NCBI GenBank assembly: GCA_949879835.1 | Contig: CATLBU010000005.1 | Coordinates: forward strand, 1-22,863 | Direction: 5' to 3' | DNA: 22,863 nucleotides | Origin: an uncultured Bacilli bacterium | Lineage (GTDB): Bacteria; Bacillota_I; Bacilli_A; RF39; UBA660 | Shown here: one piece after another, positions 1 through 7,847 of the stretch | How the letters are laid out: each line of letters begins with the position of its first letter | Numbering within the stretch: the first letter of the stretch is position 1 | The notes under the pieces: generated by a model | Seen by the model: the letters and a program-made list of their open reading frames with translations, nothing else | The model's database searches: none | What the model was told of the DNA's origin: nothing | Made by a program: the position numbers and the translations under genes

Positions 1-320
1 TAAGAATCTTTTTTATTCATTTCATTTAACATAAATACAGAAATAGATCTTTCTATGGTAACTGGTACCATACAAAAGAAAAATATATTGATTGAAAAAC
101 TTAAGAGAATGGTAATTATACAGTCTTTTATATCAAAAGAAAAAAGTTTTCTAAAAATATATAATAGGATAATTAGGATTATTGTCAAGATGCTTAAACT
201 GCATAGTCCATAATATGTATAAATTGGTATCCAACTTCGAAGTGGAAGATGAAAGGTTAAAATAAATAGAATAGTAAATAATATAGTAATGCCTAATATT
301 TTAAAGATTTTTGTTTTCAT
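1..320 (-). CDS. Membrane protein of unknown function, partial (N-terminal 106 residues)
   Basis: The frame is open from an ATG at 320-318 to the window edge, so the C-terminus is missing. A strong ribosome binding site (AAGGAGG at about 327-333) lies 7 bases before the ATG, and the ATG overlaps the stop of the upstream gene as ATGA, so the two are translationally coupled. The visible protein has three hydrophobic stretches (about residues 6-23, 37-55 and 67-86), then a polar motif VPVTIERSIS near residues 87-96. It is clearly an integral membrane protein. Its coupling to the GT-C-like gene suggests a joint role in cell-surface glycan or lipid-linked sugar assembly, but that rests on context only. 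Confidence 0.75.
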   Translation of the reverse strand, partial: MKTKIFKILGITILFTILFILTFHLPLRSWIPIYTYYGLCSLSILTIILIILLYIFRKLFSFDIKDCIITILLSFSINIFFFCMVPVTIERSISVFMLNEMNKKDS

Positions 321-1771
321 AGTTTTGCCTCCTTGGCTAAGTAATCAAAGAATATATTTGGCTGAGGATTGGTGATATAATTGAAATGTCCCTCTTCTAA
401 TTCTATGATTTCTTTTTCTTGTAAATCAGATTTTAAATGTCCCTGCTTTATTGCACAATCAATGTTTTTTATAATTTCAAAAAGAGGATTTATAGAAGCA
501 ATTATTAATACAATTAGTAAAATCAACTTTCTTTTTTGATTAGTATTCTTATCAAAAATAAATTCTATTATATGAATAAATAATGCAAAAATAAAAGGAA
601 TAGAAACTCGCATTACAAAATCAGCATGATTAACAAATGGAATGGCTAATAAATAAATGGTAATGATAATAATGCTTTTTAAATTTTTGTGTTGAAATAT
701 AAGAACTATATAACACAAGAATTCTAATAATACAAATAAAATATATCGAGCGCGAAAGAATGGAGAAATTGAATTGTTTAAAAGGGGAAATTCATTATTA
801 GAAATAGCTACATTTGTTAGATAGTAAAATAAAAAAATAGGAAAAAGTAGAAAAATAGATAAAATATTTTGAATACTTAGATATTTTAGCAAGGTAAATT
901 CTTTTTTCTGAATACTTTCTGTGATATCGAAAGTGATGAAGTATAATAAAATTCCAAGCATTGGAAAGGGTCCATATAATAATCCTGATATCATGAAAAC
1001 AATTCTATTTTTATAATTTTTTTGATCGTAAAATAAACAGAAAATAATCATTGGAACAAGCATCTGGTTATATACCCAAAAAAGTAGAGAAGTAAAAGAA
1101 GAATACTGCCAATAATTAGCCCACCATTCAAATCCAATTAACCAATTGATTTCAGTAATTTTTTTATTAATGATGAAATTTCCAATAATATCTAATCCAG
1201 AAAAGAAAACAAAAAGAATTATAACAAAAATTATTTTTTTAAAAGATGTTTGTTTGGAAATTTTAATTAACCAGAAAAAAATTAATAGAATTCCAATTAG
1301 ACACCAAATCCACAAAACAATATTTCCTACTAAAAAAGCTAAATTGGAATTTTGTGTAATAAAGAAAAAAATTTTACCAATAGAGGCGGGAATTAACCAC
1401 TGTCCAATATAATAACATAGATGATAATTATTCATATAAGTTGTAGGCCAAGGTTTTAAAATTAAATCTTTTAAAACACTGTTTCTTGCAATATGATCCA
1501 TCCATATAGAGGATTGATAAAAAAATTTTCCAATCCCTGATAAAAAACACCACAAAGCTCCAATACAAACAATTATAAAAATCATTTTTTTATTTAAATA
1601 AAAACAATTTTCTGTCTTATTTTTTTTAAAATACTGAAAAATAAAAAAAATAAGAAATAAAAAAATGGGAATTGAAAAATATAACCTTAACCAACCAAAA
1701 ATAAAAATAATGACTGGTAATACGATATATAAAAGGGAAATATTTTTTAGATGTTTGATAGAAATATTCAT
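317..1771 (-). CDS. Polytopic membrane protein, GT-C glycosyltransferase-like
   Basis: This 484-residue protein has about ten to twelve hydrophobic helices spread over its length. A conserved-looking acidic loop after the second or third helix reads WMDHIARN (residues 90-97), with KDL at 101-103 and PWP at 108-110. Asp/His plus Arg-Asn in the first outer loop is the arrangement expected of GT-C fold glycosyltransferases and related uncharacterised bacterial membrane proteins that use lipid-linked sugars. That assignment is inferred from topology and this loop. Translation starts at ATG 1771 with AGGTAAG about 5 bases upstream. The stop overlaps the start of the next membrane gene by 4 bases. 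It could instead be a transporter or polymerase-like protein. Confidence 0.7.
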   Translation of the reverse strand: MNISIKHLKNISLLYIVLPVIIFIFGWLRLYFSIPIFLFLIFFIFQYFKKNKTENCFYLNKKMIFIIVCIGALWCFLSGIGKFFYQSSIWMDHIARNSVLKDLILKPWPTTYMNNYHLCYYIGQWLIPASIGKIFFFITQNSNLAFLVGNIVLWIWCLIGILLIFFWLIKISKQTSFKKIIFVIILFVFFSGLDIIGNFIINKKITEINWLIGFEWWANYWQYSSFTSLLFWVYNQMLVPMIIFCLFYDQKNYKNRIVFMISGLLYGPFPMLGILLYFITFDITESIQKKEFTLLKYLSIQNILSIFLLFPIFLFYYLTNVAISNNEFPLLNNSISPFFRARYILFVLLEFLCYIVLIFQHKNLKSIIIITIYLLAIPFVNHADFVMRVSIPFIFALFIHIIEFIFDKNTNQKRKLILLIVLIIASINPLFEIIKNIDCAIKQGHLKSDLQEKEIIELEEGHFNYITNPQPNIFFDYLAKEAKL

Positions 1772-1792
1772 ATACTTACCTAACTTTATAGT

Positions 1793-1798
1793 ATTATA
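1793..1798 (-). promoter_or_regulatory. -10 box (TATAAT) for the membrane protein operon
   Basis: A perfect TATAAT on the minus strand lies 21 bases before the start codon at 1771. The hexamer 17 bases further upstream (ATTTTA) is a poor -35 match, so the call rests on the -10 box and its position. Confidence 0.4.
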
Positions 1799-1946
1799 AT
1801 ATCATAATTTTAAAATAAAATCTATGAAGAAATTGGTATTAAAATTTTGTTTTTAGGATATATATGTTAGAGTAATCTTTAAAAAAATGGTAAAATAAAA
1901 AGGCTGTTTATCGCTAATGGATATTCTTTTAAAAATTTAGAAAGTA

Positions 1947-1955
1947 TGATATACT
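1947..1955 (+). promoter_or_regulatory. Extended -10 promoter for the 1987-3461 operon
   Basis: TGaTATACT is an extended -10 element 31 bases before the ATG at 1987. No good -35 hexamer is seen, which an extended -10 can tolerate. An AAGGAG ribosome binding site follows at 1971-1976. Confidence 0.5.
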
Positions 1956-1986
1956 GATTTAGAAGTTAAAAAGGAGCAAAGATCCA

Positions 1987-2190
1987 ATGGAAAATAAACA
2001 AAAGGCTAGGAAATTTTGTAAAGAGGTGAAAGAACTGGCTAAAAAATACAATCTTCCTTTTTTTGTTGTTACAGACGGGGCAAGTTGCACTTCTAATAAT
2101 GGTTGTGAAGCTATTAAAAATGCTAGAGAAAGTCATATTCTTTGGGAACAAAAGCATAATTTTGATCCATATGAAGATTGGAGTAAATAA
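1987..2190 (+). CDS. Small protein of unknown function (67 aa)
   Basis: A 67-residue soluble protein with a Lys/Glu-rich N-terminal helix (about residues 1-21), a central FFVVTDGASCTSNNGC segment (25-40) and a charged tail ending in PYEDW. The Ser/Asn/Gly-rich loop between two helices looks like a conserved functional loop. I cannot tie it to a characterised family. The start is supported by AAGGAG 10 bases upstream and by an extended -10 promoter. It is the first gene of a likely three-gene operon, 47 bases before a NUDIX hydrolase. Antisense frames here are shadows. Confidence 0.8.
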   Translation: MENKQKARKFCKEVKELAKKYNLPFFVVTDGASCTSNNGCEAIKNARESHILWEQKHNFDPYEDWSK

Positions 2191-2237
2191 CAAAAACAGA
2201 AGGAAATTTTGAATACTATGATATTAGGAAGTGTATT

Positions 2238-2774
2238 ATGAACCAAGAATATTTTGATGTACTGGATGAGAATGGAAATTCAACAGGAAAGATAAAGATT
2301 AGAGTGGATGTACATAGGGATGGCAATTGGCACCGAGTGGTACATATTTGGATTATTAATGATCATCAAGAAATTCTGCTTCAAAAACGATGTGCAGATA
2401 AAGATTGTAATCCTAATATGTTAGATATATCTAGTGCGGGGCATTTACTAGCAGGTGAATCTTCTATAGAGGGAGCAATTCGTGAGATAAAAGAAGAGTT
2501 AAATATCGATATTCAGCCTAATGATTTGGAATTCATTGAGACCTTTCAAAAAGAAAAGGTTCATTCCTCTAATTTTATAAATAACGAGTTTTCTGATATG
2601 TATATATTAAGAACTAAATTAACACTTCATGATATGGTTTTTCAAAAAGAAGAGATATCAGAAATACATTTTGTACCATTTCAAGAATTTAAACAGATGG
2701 TAATTGATAAAAAATCTGATTTAGTATGGCGTGAGGAAGAGTTTAACACTTTATTTCGTATACTTGGAATATAA
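2238..2774 (+). CDS. NUDIX hydrolase, IPP-isomerase-like subfamily
   Basis: A 178-residue protein with a complete NUDIX box: G68, E74, R82-E83, E86-E87, in the canonical spacing G-x5-E-x7-RE-U-x-EE (the usual late Gly is Asn89). The two terminal glutamates bind the metal that activates the hydrolytic water. The N-terminal part (FDVLDENG at 6-13, then a His/Arg stretch before HIWI at 36-39) is the arrangement seen in NUDIX proteins related to isopentenyl-diphosphate isomerase, such as the YfcD type. Such enzymes cleave nucleoside or other diphosphates; the substrate cannot be read here. Ribosome binding site AGGAAG is at 2226-2231. The next gene begins 15 bases after the stop. Confidence 0.92.
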   Translation: MNQEYFDVLDENGNSTGKIKIRVDVHRDGNWHRVVHIWIINDHQEILLQKRCADKDCNPNMLDISSAGHLLAGESSIEGAIREIKEELNIDIQPNDLEFIETFQKEKVHSSNFINNEFSDMYILRTKLTLHDMVFQKEEISEIHFVPFQEFKQMVIDKKSDLVWREEEFNTLFRILGI

Positions 2775-2789
2775 TAGGACGGTGGAAGA

Positions 2790-3461
2790 ATGCAATTAAA
2801 GGAGTTAAAAAAAGAATATGATCATTTACAACAAATTTATGGAGCGAAAGAGCTAGATTCTATTTATAATGGTGGATGTGATAATCATCCTAATATTTGT
2901 TTTGTTTTTATGAATCCAACGGGAAGAAATATTGCTTCTTCTAAAGATTGGAAAGGATTGAAATCTCCTTGGATAGGAACAAAAAATATTTGGGATTTAT
3001 TTGAAAAGTTAGACTTATTGAATGAGAATATTTATAGAAAAATCAAGTCTATTAAGGGAAGTGAATGGACAGAAGAGTTTGCTAAGGAAGTATATGATGA
3101 TGTAATAAAACATAAATATTTTATTACGAATTTAGGAAAATGCACACAAATTGATGCTCGAGAGCTTCCCGATTCTGTATATAAAGTATATTTAGATTTG
3201 TTAAAAAAAGAGTTGCATATTATTGATCCAAAAGTAATTATTTTATTTGGAAATCAGGTTAGTTCTATTGTTTTAGACGAAAAAATATCTGTTTCACAGG
3301 TAAGGAAAAAATGCTTTATTAAAAATATCTATGGAAAAGATTATAAATTTTATTCTGTTTATTATCCTGTTGGTAATGGAAGGTTTAATATAGATAAATC
3401 AATTGAAGATATTAAATGGATTATCAATCAAGAAATAGCAAATGAAATGATTGCTATGTAA
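2790..3461 (+). CDS. Uracil-DNA glycosylase superfamily-like protein
   Basis: This 223-residue protein has the motif order of the uracil-DNA glycosylase fold: a first motif FVFMNPTGRN (38-47) where classical enzymes have a GxxPG-type water-activating loop, TNLGKCT (113-119), a buried strand ILFGNQV (151-157), and a final YYPVGNGR (191-198) where the leucine/HPS-type loop normally sits. The final motif lacks the usual His, so catalysis may differ or the protein may act on another nucleotide substrate. It is probably cotranscribed with the upstream NUDIX gene (15-base gap), which suggests nucleotide or DNA damage control. The start is the ATG preceded by GGTGGAAG. Confidence 0.72.
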   Translation: MQLKELKKEYDHLQQIYGAKELDSIYNGGCDNHPNICFVFMNPTGRNIASSKDWKGLKSPWIGTKNIWDLFEKLDLLNENIYRKIKSIKGSEWTEEFAKEVYDDVIKHKYFITNLGKCTQIDARELPDSVYKVYLDLLKKELHIIDPKVIILFGNQVSSIVLDEKISVSQVRKKCFIKNIYGKDYKFYSVYYPVGNGRFNIDKSIEDIKWIINQEIANEMIAM

Positions 3462-3502
3462 TAGTATAAAGAATGAAGATAATCAAATAGTTTTATTCCA
3501 AA

Positions 3503-3539
3503 TAAAAAGTAAGGAATTATTTTGAAAAATAATCCTTAC
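3503..3539 (-). terminator. Intrinsic terminator of the 4939-3561 operon
   Basis: The inverted repeat GTAAGGA (3509-3515) / TCCTTAC (3533-3539) extends inward through A/T pairs with one bulge. On the minus strand the stem is followed by CTTTTTATTT. It lies 22 bases after the stop at 3561. No T-run follows it on the plus strand, so it mainly serves the minus-strand operon. Confidence 0.7.
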
Positions 3540-3560
3540 GAAATATTCAAAAAAATAGTT

Positions 3561-4091
3561 TTAAGGTTCTCTATGCCAGTTATCTGGATTTTTTTGATGG
3601 TTTAGAACTTTTTTTAGAATATATTCACTATTTTCTTGATTGGTAGATACTAATGTTCCATCATTATTGATTTCAAATAATTTTGTTAATGTATCGATTT
3701 GATCTTTTGTAGCATCATTTCCATAATATTTCGGATTTGGAATTACAGAATAATCAAAAAATTGATTTCTTTTATTAAATGATTCTATATGTTCTACTCT
3801 AGCAAAAAGAGCAAGTCCATAATAGTGTACTAGTATAGATCTTAAATAATATAAATTTCCTTTATCAGGGTGATTTTTGATATACTCTTCATATTCTTCT
3901 AATATATTTTTATGAAGTACATCTCTAGCTATGATAAGAGAAGAACTTTCTAATTGGTGAGATGGATTACATCCTGTATATCCTTTCGCAAGAACATAAT
4001 CACCGTTTGGTAAAATAAAAGCGTTATTGTGAATAATTTTATTTTTTTGATTCTCTATATTTTTAGAAGAATAAATGGCTATTTTCCCCAT
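3561..4091 (-). CDS. Protein of unknown function (176 aa), second gene of a pair
   Basis: A 176-residue soluble protein I cannot assign to a family. The N-terminal part contains PNGDYVLAKGYTGCNPSHQLE (starting near residue 28), which looks like a beta-rich module followed by a helix with ESSSLIIARDVL. The remainder is mixed and charged, ending in NPDNWHREP. It starts at ATG 4091 with a strong AAGGAGGG site. Its first 13 bases lie inside the end of the upstream 286-residue gene, so the two are cotranscribed and probably translationally coupled. A minus-strand terminator follows. The conserved-looking Cys-Asn-Pro-Ser-His cluster is the best place to look for an active or metal site. Confidence 0.8.
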   Translation of the reverse strand: MGKIAIYSSKNIENQKNKIIHNNAFILPNGDYVLAKGYTGCNPSHQLESSSLIIARDVLHKNILEEYEEYIKNHPDKGNLYYLRSILVHYYGLALFARVEHIESFNKRNQFFDYSVIPNPKYYGNDATKDQIDTLTKLFEINNDGTLVSTNQENSEYILKKVLNHQKNPDNWHREP

Positions 4092-4939
4092 AAATACTCC
4101 CTCCTTCTAATCATTATAATATGCTTTTGATATATTTTATCTGTTTGTTTTAAAACTTGTTCTCTTTCCTGATTATATTGTTGAATGATATTTTTGATTA
4201 TTCCTTGTCCACTCGTTGCTAAAGAGGATTCTTTACAAAATAACTTATCTTCTAATATTTTTTGTAAGGAATCCATTAAGTCGTATTTTCTATAGTCAGA
4301 AAAAAGGCTAGGATTTATCTTAATTATACGTTTTTTACTAGATAAAAAGTCATCAAATGAAGATGTAGAAATTTTAATTAATTTTTCTCGTTTAATATGC
4401 AAGTATTCTAAGATATCATCTTTGGATATTTTTTGATAGGCATAAAAATAAGTTAACATATTAAATATTCTAATCCATTCTCCATAGAAACCATATCCTC
4501 CGCCATATATTGTTGTATCACATTTTTCAATTCTTTTATCAGCGTGTTTTTTTCTACTTTGAACAATAGAATTTTTATATAATAAGTCATTCATCGCAGG
4601 AGATGTTTTACACTCCACACTAATGATTTCTTCTTTTAATGGAAAAGACTCGACTAATTGTACAATTTGTTTAAATATATCAGAATTTATTATACTTCGG
4701 TAGTTTAAAACGATTTTTGAATTTTCTAATATAGTATTTTGAATGAATTGATATATTCTCTTATAAACATAATATTTATGATGTTTAAAATTGCTAGAAA
4801 AATATATGTATTGTTCTAAATTATGGGGATCGATTTGACAAGTATGTTGATTAAAATGAGAATTAGAAATGTATCCTTCAAATCGATAAAAATCGGTAAG
4901 ATTTTCAAATTGATTGAATAAATCTTTATATAGGCTCAT
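4079..4939 (-). CDS. Protein of unknown function (286 aa), first gene of a pair
   Basis: A 286-residue protein with no recognisable domain. It has many aromatic residues in its first third, a Gly-rich stretch YGGGYGFYGEW near residues 145-155 that could be a loop or ligand site, and a basic Arg/Lys-rich C-terminus (HIIMIRRREYLWGK). No signal peptide or clear membrane span is seen. It begins with ATG preceded by GAGGGGG, downstream of a near-consensus promoter at 4967-4995. Its last 13 bases overlap the 176-residue gene. The tight pairing suggests the two proteins act together. Confidence 0.8.
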   Translation of the reverse strand: MSLYKDLFNQFENLTDFYRFEGYISNSHFNQHTCQIDPHNLEQYIYFSSNFKHHKYYVYKRIYQFIQNTILENSKIVLNYRSIINSDIFKQIVQLVESFPLKEEIISVECKTSPAMNDLLYKNSIVQSRKKHADKRIEKCDTTIYGGGYGFYGEWIRIFNMLTYFYAYQKISKDDILEYLHIKREKLIKISTSSFDDFLSSKKRIIKINPSLFSDYRKYDLMDSLQKILEDKLFCKESSLATSGQGIIKNIIQQYNQEREQVLKQTDKIYQKHIIMIRRREYLWGK

Positions 4940-4966
4940 GTTATTTCCCCCTCTTGGCGCTTGGTT

Positions 4967-4995
4967 ATTATATCATTTATTCTTTTTGGTGTAAA
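4967..4995 (-). promoter_or_regulatory. Sigma-A-type promoter of the 4939-3561 operon
   Basis: On the minus strand TTTACA (4995-4990) and TATAAT (4972-4967) are separated by exactly 17 bases. The -10 ends 27 bases before the ATG at 4939. This is one of the best promoters in the window. Confidence 0.8.
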
Positions 4996-5055
4996 TGAAT
5001 AACGAGAAATTTATTAACATTATTTTTAAATGTTTAATAAATAAATTACAATATG

Positions 5056-5096
5056 AAATAAAAAAATTCCTAAAAGTAGGATATTTTTTAGGAATT
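5056..5096 (-). terminator. Intrinsic terminator on the minus strand with no gene upstream of it
   Basis: An 11-base perfect inverted repeat, AATTCCTAAAA (5065-5075) / TTTTAGGAATT (5086-5096), encloses a 10-base loop. On the minus strand it is followed by TTTTTTATTTC. It sits before the promoter of the minus operon and insulates it from antisense transcription. No minus-strand gene lies between here and 5289. Confidence 0.6.
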
Positions 5097-5289
5097 CTTA
5101 CTAGGAATGATCCTAAAATATATTTGAAGATGGAAGCAGTTATTATATAGACAATGATTATGCTTATGAAACAAGACTCAACATTTTTATTTTTCTAGAA
5201 AATGTAGACATGAAACAAAAGGTTTGAATGTTGAAAGTATAATTTAATTATGATATTATAATTAATATATTGATAGGAAAAGTGATAAA
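5097..5289. other. Intergenic region between divergent units; no gene seen
   Basis: Together with the terminator and promoter to its left this makes a 350-base gene-free stretch (4940-5289). It holds two ATGAAACAA copies (5166 and 5211 areas), the inverted pair TCAACATT (near 5178) / AATGTTGA (5227-5234), and an ACATTTT/AAAATGT pair inside it. These could be an operator for the downstream gene or debris of a decayed gene. No open frame here is convincing. Confidence 0.4.
5238..5262 (+). promoter_or_regulatory. Candidate -10 boxes for the phosphatase-NUDIX gene
   Basis: Two TATAAT hexamers occur at 5238-5243 and 5257-5262, 46 and 27 bases before the ATG at 5290. The first sits in AGTATAATTTAATTA, resembling -10 regions elsewhere in the window. 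Neither has a good -35 at 17 bases. The ribosome binding site AGGA is near 5275. Confidence 0.4.
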
Positions 5290-6489
5290 ATGGAAATTTT
5301 GTTTGTAAGACATGGACAAACTGCTTGGAATAAAAAGAAAAAAATGCAAGGTAACGTTGATATTCCGTTAAGTGAAGAAGGAATTACCCATGCTGAAAAG
5401 ATGGCAGAAAAACTAAAAGGGAAAAAAATTGATGTTGCATTTTGTTCTTCACTAAATAGAGCGAAACAGACGATGGAGATTATAAACAATCTAAGGGAAA
5501 AAGTTATACCAGTTATATATGAAGACGCTTTAATTGAAAGAGACTATGCATTATATGAGGGACGTAACAAAAAGACCTTTAACTATGATATTGTTTGGGA
5601 TTATAGTAATCCATTAAATGTAGAAAATTTCTTTAAATTTGCGTGGCCAATCGTTTATTTTATTTTTGGAAAATTATTAAGAGCCTATAAAAATAAAACA
5701 GTTTTAATTGTTTCCCATGGAGGTGTTTCTAAGATATTTGAAATGCTTTTAAGTAAGAACTCATTATATCCAGAAGAAGTGGCTTCTTATCTTCCAGATA
5801 ATAGCGAAATTATTATCTATAAAAGCTCTTCGAAAAATGATTTTCTATTTAATATAAATAGTCAGGAAAGAGATTTAACAAAGAAAGATTTTTTCTTTCA
5901 AGTTATAACGCCTAACGTTGTATCGCAATATTTTCCTAAATTAAATGTAGAAGATTTAATTGATAGTAACAGAATATCTAAGAATCCAAAAATACGTTAT
6001 AGGGCAAGTATTATCTTTGCTCGGGAAGATGGAAAATATGCTATCGAATCATATCAAAATACCAAAGAAATAAAACTACCAGCTCGATCAATAGAACCTA
6101 ATAGAAATATTTTACACCAGGTAAGGGAAATTTTATTACAAATGACAGGATATCTTGGTAATATTTCAGATTTTTATCATATCGGAGAGACCGTGGAAAT
6201 AAAGCCAAGTGATCCTGTTGCTGAAGTTGTGTTTACAGAGATATATTATTTATCAAAGGGAGTATTAGTAGCGAATCCCCTTCCAGATAAAAAAGATGAA
6301 GAAGAAGGCTTCGAATTGAAATTTTATTTTTTAGATGAAGTTATTCAATTAATCAATAAGAGTTTATTAGAAGCAACATCGCTAGATAATGAATTTTATA
6401 GACCATTAATTACAAAAAAATCAATTGTTTTAAGAGATAAGTTGATTTTAGATTATTGGAAACAAAATCCTTATAAAAACTATAAGTAA
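5290..6489 (+). CDS. Histidine phosphatase fused to a degenerate NUDIX-like domain
   Basis: This 399-residue protein has two parts. Residues 1-185 are a histidine phosphatase (phosphoglycerate mutase superfamily) domain: RHG at 7-9 with H8 as the phospho-acceptor, R57 in SSLNRAKQT, E83 as likely general acid and H143 in VSHGG. These residues look intact. Residues 195-399 resemble a NUDIX fold (RYRASIIFARED strand at 237-248, then a helix with VREIL), but the NUDIX box has lost its first Gly and Glu, and the metal-binding EE pair is replaced by Leu-Gln. The second domain is therefore probably a binding or regulatory module. A phosphomonoester such as a nucleotide is a plausible substrate; this is inference. 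It has its own promoter region and terminator. Confidence 0.85.
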   Translation: MEILFVRHGQTAWNKKKKMQGNVDIPLSEEGITHAEKMAEKLKGKKIDVAFCSSLNRAKQTMEIINNLREKVIPVIYEDALIERDYALYEGRNKKTFNYDIVWDYSNPLNVENFFKFAWPIVYFIFGKLLRAYKNKTVLIVSHGGVSKIFEMLLSKNSLYPEEVASYLPDNSEIIIYKSSSKNDFLFNINSQERDLTKKDFFFQVITPNVVSQYFPKLNVEDLIDSNRISKNPKIRYRASIIFAREDGKYAIESYQNTKEIKLPARSIEPNRNILHQVREILLQMTGYLGNISDFYHIGETVEIKPSDPVAEVVFTEIYYLSKGVLVANPLPDKKDEEEGFELKFYFLDEVIQLINKSLLEATSLDNEFYRPLITKKSIVLRDKLILDYWKQNPYKNYK

Positions 6490-6566
6490 TTGTTAAGGGA
6501 TTATGTATTTATCTCATTTCTTTTATAAGGTGGACAAGGATAAATCAAATAGTAATAAAAGAATTC

Positions 6567-6595
6567 AAGATGAAAATAATTAATCATCTTTTTTT
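6567..6595 (+). terminator. Intrinsic terminator after the phosphatase-NUDIX gene
   Basis: AAGATGA (6567-6573) pairs with TCATCTT (6584-6590) around a 10-base loop and is followed by a further run of T to 6595. It lies 78 bases after the stop at 6489. Confidence 0.8.
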
Positions 6596-6667
6596 GTGAA
6601 TATATTATAGTATACAAAGAAACAATTTAATTTTATAATATTAAAACTCTAAAATGATACTAAAATG

Positions 6668-6676
6668 TGATATAAT
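6668..6676 (+). promoter_or_regulatory. Extended -10 promoter of the five-gene operon
   Basis: TGaTATAAT is a perfect extended -10 element 34 bases before the ATG at 6711, followed by TTTATTA as at other promoters in this window. No convincing -35 is present at 17 bases. The ribosome binding site AAGGGGAG is at 6696-6703. Confidence 0.65.
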
Positions 6677-6710
6677 TTTATTAAGTTTTATAGTTAAGGG
6701 GAGAAAATAA

Positions 6711-7847
6711 ATGAACCAAAAAATATATTTAGATAATAATGCAACAACGAAATGTGATGAAAAAGTTTTAGATGCTATGTTACCTTATTTAAGAGAACAA
6801 TATGATAACCCTAGTAGTACTTATTCTTTTGAAAAAGACGTAAAGAATGAAATTATGAAAGTGAGAAAAAATATCGCACAGTTATTGCATGCTGAAGAAA
6901 ATGAAATTATTTTTACAAGTTGTGCAAGTGAAAGTAATGTTACAGCTATTATGAATGCAATTAGAATGGATCTGAATAAAAAACATATCATTACAACGAA
7001 AGTAGAACATGCTTCTATTATGGAAACTATGAAATATCTTGAAAGCATAGGATATATGATTACCTATTTATCAGTTGATTCATATGGTAGAATAGATTTA
7101 GAAGAGCTTAAAAAGAGTATTACTGAAGATACTTGCCTAATTGCAGTAATGATGGCAAATAATGAACTTGGAAATATTTATCCGATTAAAGAAATTGGAA
7201 AAATTGCAAAAAAACATCATATCTTATTTCATTGTGATTCTGTTCAAGCAATCGGAAAAGTACCAATTGATGTTCAAGAGATGGATATTGATACCCTTTC
7301 TTTATCTGGTCATAAAATAAATGCTCCAAAAGGAATAGGGGCATTATATGTTCGAAGTGGAATTCCCTTTACCCCTCTAATTTTTGGACATCAGGAGAAC
7401 AATCGGCGTGGTGGTACTGAAAATGTTGCCTATATAATAGGACTAGGAAAAGCAGTTGAATTATTATTAAAGGATAGAGAAACCAATGATCAATTAAAGC
7501 AATTAAGAGATTATATGGAAACAGAAATTCAGAATCATATTGATGGAGTTATGATTTATGGGGATTTCGATAATCGCCTTTTCAATACCTCAAGCATAGC
7601 ATTTCAAGGTGTTCTAGCGGATGAATTGTTATTGATGCTAGAATCTTTTAATATTTATGTTTCAACTGGATCTGCTTGTAATTCCAAATTAGCTGAACCA
7701 TCTCATGTATTAACTGCTTGTCATGCTAATTTAGAAGAATATAGTCCTATTCGAATTAGTTTAGGAAAATACAATACTAAAGAAGAAATTGATATTTTTG
7801 TAAAAAGGTTAATCAATATTGTAAGAATGTTGAGGAGGAAGAAATGA
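6711..7847 (+). CDS. Cysteine desulfurase, NifS/IscS-like (PLP class V aminotransferase)
   Basis: This 378-residue protein is full length for the family. Visible landmarks are YLDNNATT (6-13), SCASESN (70-76), VEHAS (98-102), NNELG (150-154), the PLP-contacting D176 and Q179, SGHKINAPKG with the Schiff-base K202, and the mobile loop STGSACNSK with catalytic C323. Such enzymes remove sulfur from cysteine as an enzyme-bound persulfide for Fe-S clusters, thio-tRNA or thio-cofactors. No iscU/sufU scaffold or thiI-type partner is next to it. It leads a five-gene operon with a 4-base overlap into the GNAT gene, which suggests a dedicated sulfur donor for this pathway. A selenocysteine lyase role is possible but less likely. 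Confidence 0.95.
   Translation: MNQKIYLDNNATTKCDEKVLDAMLPYLREQYDNPSSTYSFEKDVKNEIMKVRKNIAQLLHAEENEIIFTSCASESNVTAIMNAIRMDLNKKHIITTKVEHASIMETMKYLESIGYMITYLSVDSYGRIDLEELKKSITEDTCLIAVMMANNELGNIYPIKEIGKIAKKHHILFHCDSVQAIGKVPIDVQEMDIDTLSLSGHKINAPKGIGALYVRSGIPFTPLIFGHQENNRRGGTENVAYIIGLGKAVELLLKDRETNDQLKQLRDYMETEIQNHIDGVMIYGDFDNRLFNTSSIAFQGVLADELLLMLESFNIYVSTGSACNSKLAEPSHVLTACHANLEEYSPIRISLGKYNTKEEIDIFVKRLINIVRMLRRKK

Noticed and set aside
1146..1412. Plus-strand open frame of 88 codons
   Set aside because: It lies fully antisense inside the polytopic membrane protein gene, has no ribosome binding site and its translation is the low-complexity mirror of membrane helices.
5041..5130. Possible riboswitch or T-box leader before the phosphatase-NUDIX gene
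   Set aside because: The hairpin terminates on the minus strand, no conserved T-box or riboswitch core is visible, and the plus-strand -10 boxes lie downstream of it.
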